From: Seriola aureovittata
Lineage: Eukaryota > Chordata > Actinopteri > Carangiformes > Carangidae
DNA length: 64,000 nt
Assembly: GCF_021018895.1 (NCBI RefSeq)
Contig: NC_079368.1
Coordinates: 3,937,501-4,001,500 of the forward strand
Direction: 5' to 3'
Shown here piece by piece: positions 12,201 through 24,700 of this stretch. A program made the position numbers and the translations under genes. Positions within the stretch are counted from its first letter, which is position 1. Each line of letters starts with the position of its first letter. The notes under the pieces are model-generated. The model was given only the letters and a program-made list of their open reading frames with translations. It was not told where the DNA came from and ran no database searches.

Positions 12201-15200
12201 GAGCTCATTCAACAGAATCAGAGCAACAAGTCATAGGGGAAGCAATATGCATACACTCAGCGGCAACTGCGATCAAACTCAGAAGCACTCAGCATTCTCT
12301 CCACAACATAAACACATCGTTTGCATTTCAAGTAGCTGAGAAGAAACCACAAAAAAAAAAAAAAAAAAGCTGAGCGTAGGTAGCGCCCGTTGAACATCAC
12401 AAAGGAAAATTACCTCCTCCGTCGCCCACAAGACTGTATTACTGCTGCCAAAAAATCTTCAGGCGCCATATGGTCTCCCAATATTTGTTAAGCTAAGCAT
12501 GATGAGCTCTTCCTTGATCAGATGACAGAGCACGGTGGAAGGATCCCAGCTATTAGCATGCACCAAGCTGTCTTGGTTTCATAGCCTTGCATCAAATTCC
12601 ATTATATAAACAGGCTTCGGGGTTAATGGGGAGAAAATGTCCCTCAAGCTGTACCGGCACATCACCATGTGTATTGTGTGTCATACTGAATATGTGTCCA
12701 CTAAGGACATATTTTAATGCTGAATGTGAGTAAATATAGCACCAAAATGAAAGTTGAGACAGTGTCTGCAGACATGTGATGGATGATAGTACCCGTCCTT
12801 TGTCTGATATTTGGACATCACTATCTTCACTTTAAAGGAACAGTTCAATATTTTGGGGAATGTGCTTTTCTGGTTTCTTTACGCTTCTTTAAAGTTACAA
12901 AATGTAACTTTTACACATTAAAACGTCTAAAAAATGACGAGACCTAAGTTATGTGTTTTTTTGAGTTGTATACATTATCCTAAATGTTTGCATCAATTCT
13001 CAAACCACAGAAATTTTAATCATGGTAATCGTCCGCTTCATCATCCCCTATGCACATGTTTCCATGTTGTAGTTGCCAACCACAAGCTCAAAATTGAATT
13101 TTTATCCAATTTTAAGCCACATACATGGTCGTTTACAACTATATGTTTTAACCACATGAAGGATTTTATTCATCGGTCGTCTGGATATTAAGTTGAATAT
13201 CCAATATATTAAGAAATAAGCCAGGCTAATGTTAGGCAGCTCAGCTCTCAGATGTCCTGCGTTTGCCAAAGTGCGTTGGTGAATCACTGATTTTTAAAGT
13301 GAAACTGCTTTATGGGTATTTATACTGGTTTTAATCCCCTGGTCTGTTTGTTCTGGTGAGGAGGACACCTCTGTGGAAAATTTGTCTCCTGGTGAAGGAA
13401 TCCAAACAAGGAAAAGCAGATGGCAATGGTGGTGAACACAACAACTCCCATGATCCCACGCTACTTCACAGCGTCTTTTGTTATTGTTTTGATTGAGAGA
13501 CCACTTAGGTAAAAAGACCAAAGTCATTGGGAAACAACTCGCCTGCCTGTGAACAGAGTTAAAAAATATGTCCACCAAGTTACCATTTTAAACCCTTATA
13601 GAAAAGTGTAAATTTATGAATTTTGGGGAATTTAGCCTGTTACTTGTTTCCCTCTGCCTCCAGTCTTGGCCTGCTAAGCTAAGCTAATCATGTCCAGAAT
13701 CCAGCATGAGGATGACACAATACATTTTCACAAAAGAAAAAAGAAAAACAAAACCGCAAATAGAATATATCTTCAGATGTTGAACTCTCTCTCTCTCTCT
13801 GAATTTATACACGTGCAGTCTGTCTGTAAATCTCAACAGCTAGTCTCTGTTAATCCACACGTGTGTGTATCCTCATGTTGCAGTTGACGGAGGCTGGGAC
13901 GAGTGGAGCGAATGGACCGTATGCAGCAGCCAGTGCGAGAGGCAGCGGAGTCGGGAATGCAACTCCCCGGCACCAAGACACCGAGGCAAGATGTGCGAAG
14001 GGAACAGCGAGGCCACTGAGAACTGCACAGATGGACTGTGTACCCAGAGTAAGGCCTCTCTCCCTGCTGGGCGTCATCATCATTCTCATCATTTTCCTAT
14101 CATTCTCATCATCATACTGTGTATACATACACTCACGGTAAACTATCACAAGCATGTTTGAACAGGAGGTGTGTGTTGGAAAGAAATCACGCTGTGGATT
14201 GACACAGATGCCCAGTGCATGATAATGTCAGCACTCTTTCTCCTGTGTGCTGCTCACTTGACATATTGTGTGTCGTACTGAATCTGTCACAGGGTAAGAA
14301 GTGCAGACATTCACTCTTGAATGATGCTTGAGGTTTCATTGCACTGTTTGGGTCATGCACATGCAATGACTTCAAAATCTGAATGTTTTACTTACTGGTG
14401 TGACACGAGTATGAATAATGACTGCAGCGTAGGGCTGAATGGTGATTTTTTTATAAAAAGAATTGTGATTTGAAGGGTTTTCAAATCACAATAGATGCAT
14501 CTCATTTTTTTTTTTTTGTACAAATACACAAACTTGAATTTCTCATGCAGATTTATTTTACAGGTTTACACAGGTTGATTTACAGCATTTCTTTATTATA
14601 ATAATTTGTTGACATCACTTTCCTAGCTCAAAAGTTTAGTGACCCTTATATGAGCCCATATACAAGTTAAGCAGCTGTTATGAATATATATAACACCACT
14701 CTTTAATGTAAAGATTTTTATCAATATAAAGGTAGCCAAGTAACATTGTTTATTTTGTTTGGCTTGAAATGGGAAACATCTGCACCACAGCAACTACATT
14801 GTTATATTGGTTTTTTCCTTCCTGTAGAAGTTTGTGATTTGTCATTTATTTATTATTTATTATGGTTGGTACGGAAGCGTATTGCTGCCACGCCAGAAAA
14901 AGAAAAAGGGATCAGTATCATGTTATAACATGAAAAATGTATTGTTATATCAAGATGTTTTTCACGTTATACCAATATGTTTTCATGTTATTGCGACATA
15001 CAAACTCATCACGATATAACAAGAACTTTTATTATTGAATATTATTCCTAATAAAAGTTCTACACATACTATAAACTAAGTGCTGCATTATAACCAACAG
15101 GAGGCTGTTGATGTGTGACAGGATTTTTGTGACACTATGGTGCATAAGAAGGAAGTTATTGAACAGTTTTGTAGTATCTGTTTTCGGGGGTTGCACTTTG

Positions 15201-15485
15201 CAGACGGTCCCTGCACACTGGACTCACAGTTGGCTGCACGCGCAGAACAGTGTCATTTCTACAGCTCGTTTTGATGAAAACTAGCTTGTAGCTTGTTGTC
15301 TACCTCACTGTGGTAGGAGAGAGGTGTTGTTTGTGACAATAACCGCAAGATTAGAATGTCATCAAATCCGTTAAGTGAGCCATATTCCTCAATTTATTCT
15401 CCCCACACTGTTTCCTCATTCAAATATGAGTTGGAAATGATCATGTTTTAACATGACACTTTTCATCTTATAATAATATGTCGTC

Positions 15486-15526
<41 letters not shown>

Positions 15527-15577
15527 TAGAACATTTTTTTCATATCTATCTCTCTCTCTATATATATATATTTTTAT

Positions 15578-15610
<33 letters not shown>

Positions 15611-15655
15611 GAATAGAACATTTTTTTCATATCTATCTCTCTCTCTATATATATA

Positions 15656-15707
<52 letters not shown>

Positions 15708-15713
15708 CATTTT

Positions 15714-15767
<54 letters not shown>

Positions 15768-18700
15768 AAAGTTCTTACAATATAAATCGAATATTATCAT
15801 AACAAGAAAAGTCTTTTGATCTGAAATTTGATGAGCTTGTCTTTTCATAGTAATGGGAAAATATCATGTTATAACGTGAAAATATGTATTTATATAATTA
15901 TAATGCGATATTGATCCCTTCTTCTTTTTCCTGTGTGGCAGCGATACTCCTCTGTAGGTTGGCACAAGTGCACGTTGTTCATTTCAATGTAGACCACCAA
16001 TACAAGACTGGAGTTCCCTCAAGTTGTTCAGCTCTACTAGAATGTGCTTATGATTATAATGTTCCTGTTGGTTTCCATGATTTACATTTGGAGAAACTCT
16101 ACATTTTTAAAAGCTATATGTGTGACCTCATACCTCTGGAATAAGTCAGACTTGTCTTTTGGATTTGTGTTAGGAGATGATTAGCCCACTCAGGCATTTC
16201 CAAGCAGTTTGAGCAGTTTGCACCTCGCCACCTTTATCTACGGTGATATGGGGCCAGTAATCAGTAATGATGCCTGCCCAGCCATTATCAGATAGTGTAT
16301 GTCATCTATGAGCACAGTCAGCAGAAGAGCTTCTCTCTGCTCAGGGTTTTGGGTCTGAGACCACACTTGTTAGTCACTTCACATAGGCTCGGACTTTAAT
16401 CACCACTTTCTCTCCTCTTTGTCTCATTCTATCTCTCTGTCTTTGCAGATCGAAAGCTGCTACATGACGTTAAACCTCAAAGTGAGTCTTCCTCTGTGAA
16501 TTTCTTTCATCTTCAACTCCCAGTCCCCACCTGCCACTAATATGTTATGCCCTGAATTCAGCGGGCAAGAGAGATGATATATTCAAAGTTTAAAGTTAGC
16601 AGAAAAAGGAGTGACAGTCATTTGCATTCACTCTGCACGCACCCTGGAAACAGAAACATCACGAATTACCAACAATTAGTTCACCTTGATCTGATCAACT
16701 CCTGCTTTAACCCAGCAAAGTGCTCATTTGCATTCATGTCATAATTCAGTGCCCGACTTTTATGACAACCGTGACATCACAGCTGTGTTTCTACTTTGAG
16801 CCAGGAGATATATTGGTTGTGACAAGTGAACATGTGCTATGTTGTGAAGGATTAATGGGTTGTAATCATGGCAAACGAGCTAATTTGACCAATTTACGGT
16901 GCTGTCCTCACATTCCTGTGGCGGCTTTCAATCACTCACCGGAGTTAGCCCGGCTAAGTGATTGTCAGGTGCTAGCTTGAGTGCTTTCATCAGCCTGCCA
17001 CATTAGAGTAAAAGCCGTGCCTACTGTGTTCTAAGCAGCTTTAAGGAAACCTTGCATGATTGAACAGGTAGTGCATTAAACTGATGTCTGTCGAGCGGTC
17101 GCCTTGGTAGGAACACTATAAATGAATTTGCCTCGGATCGGTCCAACCGGTGACCACCACCTGCACCGCATGGGCTCCTAATTGCCGTCACTGTGGAGAT
17201 ATCCATCATAGCTATTGGATATAGGCCGGTGGGTCTAAAGGCAGTTAGGCTAATCACCCTCCATGTTAGCAGCTTGAGTGTGATATGTAACAGTTTAGAT
17301 TAACTGCTGGACATGCTCATTTATTCCTATCTGTGGTGCATAATGTAGCATAGAGAGATAAGACAGATGGTCTGCTCCATCTTACCACTTTCCATCCTTC
17401 TCGTTTCATTTTCCACGCTGTAGCCGGTGTAACACATTGTAACTCTTGCATGTATTTGCCCTTGAATGTCTCCATAATAACAGCACTGTCTTCACTGATT
17501 TTCTTCCATCTCCTCCTCACTGTGTCGAGGTCTTTATTAATACAACAAACACAAACTCACTCTTTTATGTGGAACACTTTTTCGGCAAAGCTGCCTTCGT
17601 CACTGTAGAAAAGAACTGACCCAGTTGCTTGAGGAATCTCAGCAGAACATATTTACGTACTGTCTCATACACACACTGTCACATACATGGCCTTTATTTA
17701 GCCTTGTATCAGAGACATGATATTATTTCTAATTTCTAGTCACTACAAACTGAACTTGAACTCCATGTTTACCTGTGGTCTTGATGAATTCAGGGAAATT
17801 TTCATTTCCACAGCACTAACTCCACCAGTACAGCAAAGAATCATGTGGGAAGCTCCACTTTGGCTTTTGTGTTATGGGGCTTTCTGAAACCCTTTATTTC
17901 CAATGGTTTGCGCTGCGCCACGGCGGTTTTATGCCGTTTGATGAGTTGAGCTTTGACCGCTGCACCCTGGTACAGCGCTCGGCCGATAGATGCCAATAGA
18001 AATGAGGCGTCCTGCCAGGCACAGAAAGTAGGCCTGAAACTGGTCGCTGTGGAAACGGAGCTCCTTCACAAGCTGAAGTTCCCCAAGCTGCTCTCTGTAC
18101 CTGAGGGCACCCATAGCCTCTTCCCTGCTGCTCCCCTTCTTTTTGTGAAGAAGTGAGGCCAGTCCTAACACTTGCTTCTCAGCACAGGAAAGAAACATCT
18201 TTGATGTTATCAATGATAGACTCTGCCTATGTTTGCTCTGTCCCCAGAACAGTGCGCTGACCCGAGCAGCGAGCGCAGCGCAAATCATGTCCGCAAGCTC
18301 AACTCAATAAATGAAGCTCAATCAAGCTTCCCTCTCTTTCTTTCACTTCAAGTCTATGAGCCTTCCCTTTATAGGTAGGCTTTTAATGTGAGCAAATGTG
18401 AGGAAGTATATCTTTGTTTTGTTTGTTCTTTTTTAGCAACTGACCTTTATTTGTTTACGTCAGCTCCAGCCATCATTTGAGACCCGAGCATTATTTCAAT
18501 ACCAGCTTTTATATGAGATTTTCCAGTAACTCTCCTTTTCCATGTGTCTTGTGTGTTGCAGGTATGGACGGCTCCAACGACATAGCTCTGTACTCGGGTC
18601 TTGGAGCCGGCATCATCGCCGTGGCGATCCTCGTAGTGGCCGTCATGCTGTACAGGAAGAACCACAGCGAGTACGGAGTGGACGTCATTGACTCCTCTGC

Positions 18701-21700
18701 GCTCACTGGGGGTTTCCAGTCTTTCAACTTCAAGACCACCAGACAAGGTAAGAACGAGTGCCATCAACTCCACACTGACACGTGCCGACATCCACGAGGC
18801 CAAAAGCCGGCATCATCAAAGACCTCTGCGACAGCGCCGGCCCAGTGATTGATGGGATTTGTTTACATGGAGCAGCGTGCCGTGCAGCCTCCCTATTTGC
18901 CTGGGATTTATACCTCCATAATCAGTGAAAGGATCTGTCCTTCTATTTTGACATACCTGCCCCTCTGTTATTGTGAAGAAGGAGATAATCAATCTCTGAT
19001 AGACACCGGTGCCGCGCCGTCCCCTCCCCGCGGACCACACATTTGACTGTCAGGCAACCAATCTCCTCCATCAGATTACACTGGCCTAAGCCTCTGATGG
19101 ATAAATGTGAGGGGTATGGAACAGTGAACATCAATTCAATTTTTGTTGTGCACAGCAATAACTTCTGTTGGTTATGTGACTGTGGCTGTCCCGGCCAGCC
19201 TCGCTACAGGCATTCATATTACTGTCACTGACACTTCTGGGTTACCGCAAGTGATAGCCATCGCGGCGATGGGTGATCCATCCTCGCCGCCGCGGTGACA
19301 ACGCCATGAGAAGCCCCACCGGAGCCCACACCGTGCCCTCGGCTCCTCCAAGGCCCTGGGAGGCGCTCGAGCCCCACCCCTCCTCACGTGATTGGAGGGA
19401 TATGAGGGGAGTGAGGGGCGGTGGGAGGGTGGGGGGATGGGAGGTGGAATGAGCCGGGTCCACATCCAGCAGGTCATCAATCCTATTTAAATAGGCCACG
19501 TCTCCCTGCAGCCTGCCTGCTGTGCCCTCCACCGGCCACAATCACTCCTCTCCATTTTCCTCTCTATCAGCCGGCCGAGGCTCCCCGTGAAATGAACAAC
19601 ACTTCCTCCTCTCTCTTCTCACGGCAGCCCCAGTTTGTTTTGGAGTTGTTGAGGCATTTTATATCAGCCTACTTCTGCTGTGACTGCATTGTTAACATTT
19701 TACCGTCCTTTTCATAAACATAGCAGGAAATTAAACGCTTCCTCTGGGTGGGTGGGTGGGGGGGGGGGGGGGGGGGGGGGCTTTAAAAGTGTGTGTTTAA
19801 TTGCAAATCAGTGGCTTTTTCATGCCTAATAATTGCCACAAAGAAAAAAAAAAAAAAAGTAATGACTTAAAGAAGTTCTTAAATGCTTTCGGATGGCTCT
19901 CTGCTGCCGGAGCGGCTGTAAGGCACAGTGCTGAATGAGTCTTTGGACCTGACCCTGTCTCTCTGCATTACTTCTCCTTCTGAGTGATTTTTAATCAGAG
20001 GCCCAATTCCAAACCTATCCCTCAAGGTATTCAACCTGAGGTACATTTCATTAACTTCTCTCATCTCACCACTGCCATTCCATTTTCGCCGCGCCATTCT
20101 TAAAGATGCACACTCAAGCGATAATCAGATCATTCTCCACTCGACCGGAGTGGAGGAAATTTAGCAGTGATCGAATGTCAGCTGCAGAGGGGTAATGTCC
20201 ACCGGGCTGCAGCTCCGACCGAGAGCTGGAATATCCGCAGCGTCGCCTCTGGGTGCCCCGTCACTGTGAGACTGCTAAGAAATGAAAAAATACACCTTTT
20301 CATTTCTTATGGCGCATATATATTTTTATGGGACATTATCTTAGTAGAAAATTACCTGAAAATGTTATTATGTATCACATCTGCTCACGCCCTGTATCAT
20401 TCATAATGCAGGTGCAATCATGGAGCGTGGTGACCGAGTGGATACAGTACATGTGCAAGATCACATAAGTCACAGCTCCAATCCCTGCAACAATATTACT
20501 ATTGAATACAGAATTGAAATCCACATACTCACTGTTGGGGCTGAATTGATAGGTTGAATATCGAGTTTGTTTGATAGACATAAAAAATTAATTGATTAGT
20601 CATCGAGGTCATTTATCAAACAAAAACTCATTTCTGGAACCAGCTTCCTGCTTTTCTCTCTTTTGTACACTGTAACTGTAAACTGAATATCTCTGGGTTG
20701 GTCAGACAAAATAAGACAGCACTCAAACAGAAGATCTGCATTAAACATTACATCAGTACATCACAAAGAAAAATGAGTAAGAGTTGACAGGAGGACTGAA
20801 CATGGGATTCAGTGCAGTGAGCTTTGTATGAAGGTACAGAATTATGTGTTTGAAAGTAAGAGTTTAGCAAGTTACTTTTGCATTTAACGCTTTATGATGT
20901 TGAAACTCTGTAGCGGAAATAAAAAAACACCCACTTTTCCTGAGTTTTATTTATTCGTTTTAAAAACCGAAAACCATCTCAGTGTAGTTTCACATCTCCT
21001 CTCTCAGGCTTCTCTCTGGAGCTGTAGTAACAACAGGTCGATGAGCCAATCAGGAGAGAGGAGGCTCTGAGCCTCTTCTCGTCTGATAATAAGAATAAAT
21101 TCCTGGTTCTGTTCCAAAGTTAATATCACAAAAATTCAGATGTTAAACAAAAGCAACCGGCAAGTTGAGTTTTTGAAGAACGAGTCAAAACGAACACACC
21201 CCAAAATGCTCATCACAAATCATGCCTCCAGTAATTAACGATTTCCCTAAAAATAAACCAACATTAGCCTCCCGCCTTGCACCCCTCGCCAGGCAACAGC
21301 TGGGCAGCAAGGACTCAGTGACTTCGCCGTTATCTTGGCATGGCTCATCCAGGGGCACCGCACGTCTGAGTCTGCCAGATCGATGCGGCGCGCTCCTCGC
21401 TCCGTTTGGCAGCGTCGTCACATTTAATGGCCACAGATGAAGACCCCCCTCCATGGGCTGTTGGGTCCACACTGGAAGCTGAAGGACTCCCCTCATTTAC
21501 AGAGCAGTCACCTAGACCCCTCATGGCCCTTCCTCCTGTCCTTCAGGAGGACGACTCGCTGTCCAGAGGAGCTGACTCCAGCAGATGGATTATGGAGATC
21601 AAGCTGTGTGTGCGCTTGGTAATTAAATCTAACGCACCAACTGTGGCTCCGAGCCCTGGACCTTCTGTCCAGGTTGCACTCCCTTACCCCTGATGCACTG

Positions 21701-24700
21701 ATCACCTGCCTGGACATGTTGTTTTAATTGATGCCGGAGCATCACTGGTCAGCTGCAGGAAATGGCAGAAGGAGCCCAGAGCTGTGTCTCTTAAACCTGA
21801 TTTGAACTGGATTAATGTTACCTGGGAACATCCAGGAATTTTAATTAATTCTGAAGATTAAAGGTGATTTTTAATCTCAAATCTGCCATGTCTGCTTTTT
21901 GTAAAATAACAACTTTGTTGAATGGAATGTACTCTATTGTGCTGCAGACAGAAATTCCCTGCTAATATTTAATCAATGCAAAAACCGAGTGGCACATTTA
22001 ATTTCCTCTTTCATCTTCTTCCTGTCATGAAAACTGACTCTTGACACGATTTTCAGCTTTTAAACTTCTTAGAATTTCAACTTTTGCTTTGCTAAATCAA
22101 GAAATAACAAAAAAGAGAAAGAAACATAACACAATCTTGACCTTATTTAGTTGTATCTGGGACATCAGTGAATATCATTATCCCATGTGAGTGCTGTTCA
22201 GGAAACACAGAGGTTGGGCTTTGATTCATTAATTAAACAAGTTCCCCACATAATGCGAGTCCCGTGTGAGCAGGACTTTCAGATGACTGTGTGGTTGTGC
22301 TATCTCTCCATCTCTGTAGGCAACCCACTGCTTCTCAACTCCTCGATGCAGCCTGACTTAACAGTGGGACGGACATACAGTACTCCCCTCTGCTTCCAGG
22401 ACAGCACAGACAAAGAGCTCTTTGACCCCCTGCCAGACATCAAGGTCAAAGTTCAGAGCTCCTTTATGGTTTCACTAGGTGTGGCGGAGCGCGCGGAGTT
22501 CCACGCCAAAGCCCCCGCCGAGACCTTCCCACGGGACCTGAGCCGGGACTACTGCAGCACCATGGACAGACGCAAGAAGGGGCTGCTCACCCTCAACGGG
22601 CCCTTGAGCGCCGGCAAGGAGCAGCTGAGGACCACGGGTGTGTTCGGCCACCCTGGAGGGCGACTGGTGGTGCCAAACACCGGTGAGGAAGTAGATAACA
22701 GCACACGCTTAGTTTGTTGGAAGAAAAGCACTGCCTCAGTCTTAGTTTCCATAACAAGAGGCTGCAGTTACTTCTGATTATAGTAGCTGTCATAAACCAG
22801 CACTTTTTAACATTAGCTGCAGCTTCACCAGAGTCTCACAAGACAACGTCTACATGTTTCTCAACTTCCATGCTGCTTGTTGTTGTTGTTGTAAATTATT
22901 TGCTGCAGTTTTTCATAGTTTCTTCTGTCAGCACATGATAAAGGTGGTGCAGTGAAGGTGGCACACGGAGCCAAATCAGTGGCTTTCAAAAAGGGGATGA
23001 ATAGAAGAAATTATTATTGTTGTTTTCTACCAAAGTGGAAAATTAACTCCCAAAAACGTAAAAGCAGCACAAGAGCATTTAATATAGAAAACAATTATGT
23101 TAACAGGACCACATCTGGGTGTACAACACAGGACAGTCATAAAACTGGGAGGAAGATTTATATATTTTTATTTTTTTCATTAAAAATGCTGATTGGACTT
23201 GGAATAAAAGGGTTGTGCAGGCACCCTGCGGTACCTCCCAGAGCTCAGAGCCTCAGATTGAGAGAATAAAAGATGAGAAGTGTCTGTCTCTTGCTTTATC
23301 TGTTCTTCTGACAGAGAGATTAAGTATTCAGCTTCAACTAACTGTGTTCCAATGTTTTTTAAACATTTTTTAACATTTAACATTGATTAACTCTGAAACT
23401 TTCATCTCTCCTAAGAAAATTATGATTCTCAAGCACTTCTTGAAAATACTAACACTAATAAGTAATACATTTAGCAAAGCTCAGGCAGCAGTCTGGGCCC
23501 TGTTTTCCATCGCAAAAGCTGAGACAATCATAAAAATCCATCCTGAAGCCTTTTTAAAATTTCTTCACCTAAAGCAGAAGATACTGGAAACTGTAGATGA
23601 ACAGCCCTCCTACTCACTTGTACAAAGTTGTGAGAATCCAACAACTAAAAGAACCAAAAACTTTTCTTTTTTGTGTCTGCCAGAATCCGAGAGCAACAGC
23701 TTGTGTATTTGTAATATACAGCACAGCTTACAGACAGTGTAATTAGGCATGATACTTTAAAGTGTATTCAGCAGTCAGCAAGCTCCACCAACATTGAGTG
23801 TGCATGGATTCGGTCTTGAGTGTTCCTTTGGGAAATGCTTGTAAAAAAAAAAAAAATTGAAGAGTAGAAACAGACATAGAAAATGTTCATCAAGATGTTT
23901 CAATATGTTTGTACAGTTTGAACATGTTGGTCACTAAGGTAAACTGGCCTCGTCGTCCAGTAAAACCCTGCTACAAACAAACATATCGTTGTCTTACTGA
24001 CATTAATCTCTGAGGCAGCAGTTTTCTGCAAACTCAGAGAAGCTATTTTAAGGCTAAATACACAGCTTCATGTCAGGGGTCAGTTTCCTGTGGAAGGACG
24101 TGTCGTCTGTAGATGAAATATCATAAAGTACGTGAAGAAGGAGAACCAGAGGAGAAAGAGATCAACAGTGAAAAAAAATTGAACATGTTTTATTTTTTTT
24201 TTATCTTTTTTTTTATCCTTAAATAAAAAGGAACATAGGCCAGAATATCTTCTCTCCTCTGCTGTAGTACATCTCTGCACAATGTCTGCACACCGTTTGT
24301 ACAGTGGAGTAGTGAGAACATAGATCAGTACAGTGAGACACACATGCATATGTATTCACTTATTATTGTGTAGACTAACAATAATGCGTTATATATATAA
24401 AAGCAGTCTACCTTGCTGTGCCATCCAGCAGGCGTAAACTGTGCACTCGCAGCCCTTTGTCTCCCAGCGTGCGTGGTAAGGGGGTAAATGAGCAGCCCCT
24501 CCTCAAGTGGTACAACCTCGGTGTTACTTGGTCAGCTAATGAGCCAATAACAGCTATGGACTCTCCTTCAGGCTCCTGCAGAGCTACCAGATACATGTTG
24601 GTGTTATCCAGGGAATGTGTGTGTTCACTGTTCACATTAGTTTGGAAGCAGCAGAAAAAAAGAGAAAGGTGGAACACAGAAGGCTAGAATTAAAAAGGAA

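Larger units (their letters stand above)
700..13883 (+). other. unc5d intron between TSP1 exons (13.2 kb), transposon-rich
   Basis: No exon was seen. It holds MITE copies at 950-1477 and 2216-3340 with a nested hAT-like element, a Tc1-like element at 4778-5843, an antisense LINE at 6877-8520, an antisense LINE/SINE-tail repeat near 11143-11495, and a nested pair of TTAA MITEs at 12836-13690. The stretches between (3500-4770, 5850-6870, 8530-11140, 11500-12830) show no recognisable gene. Confidence 0.75.
14049..16448 (+). other. unc5d intron before the microexon (2.4 kb)
   Basis: It holds a possible hAT-type MITE start (TAGGGCTGAATGG at 14430) and the long inverted-repeat element at 14870-15956. 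The last 70 bases before the microexon are strongly pyrimidine-rich and contain TCAC and TCAT motifs. No coding sequence was seen. Confidence 0.75.
16482..18561 (+). other. unc5d intron after the microexon (2.1 kb)
   Basis: The first 280 bases contain a cluster of YCAY tetramers (16610-16770). A possible Harbinger transposase fragment lies antisense at 17929-18288. The remainder has no recognisable gene or repeat. Confidence 0.7.
18748..22319 (+). other. unc5d intron after the transmembrane exon (3.6 kb)
   Basis: It contains a GC- and CpG-rich block (19000-19480), a 23-base G run (19758-19780), a MITE-like segment (20560-20740) and a partial family A MITE (20935-21095). No exon was recognised, despite several open stretches. 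Confidence 0.7.

Noticed and set aside
13863..14161. Alternative frames over the second TSP1 exon
   Set aside because: The TSP1 reading is unique to the frame joined to 532-699 by phase 1; other frames are shadows.
15522..15848. Open frames rich in alternating Tyr-Ile on both strands
   Set aside because: They are translations of the (AT)n microsatellite and carry no gene signal.
22187..22777. 196-codon open frame as a stand-alone gene
   Set aside because: Its core is the unc5d exon 22320-22682. The parts before the CTGTAG acceptor and after the GTGAGG donor are intron read-through without UNC5 similarity.
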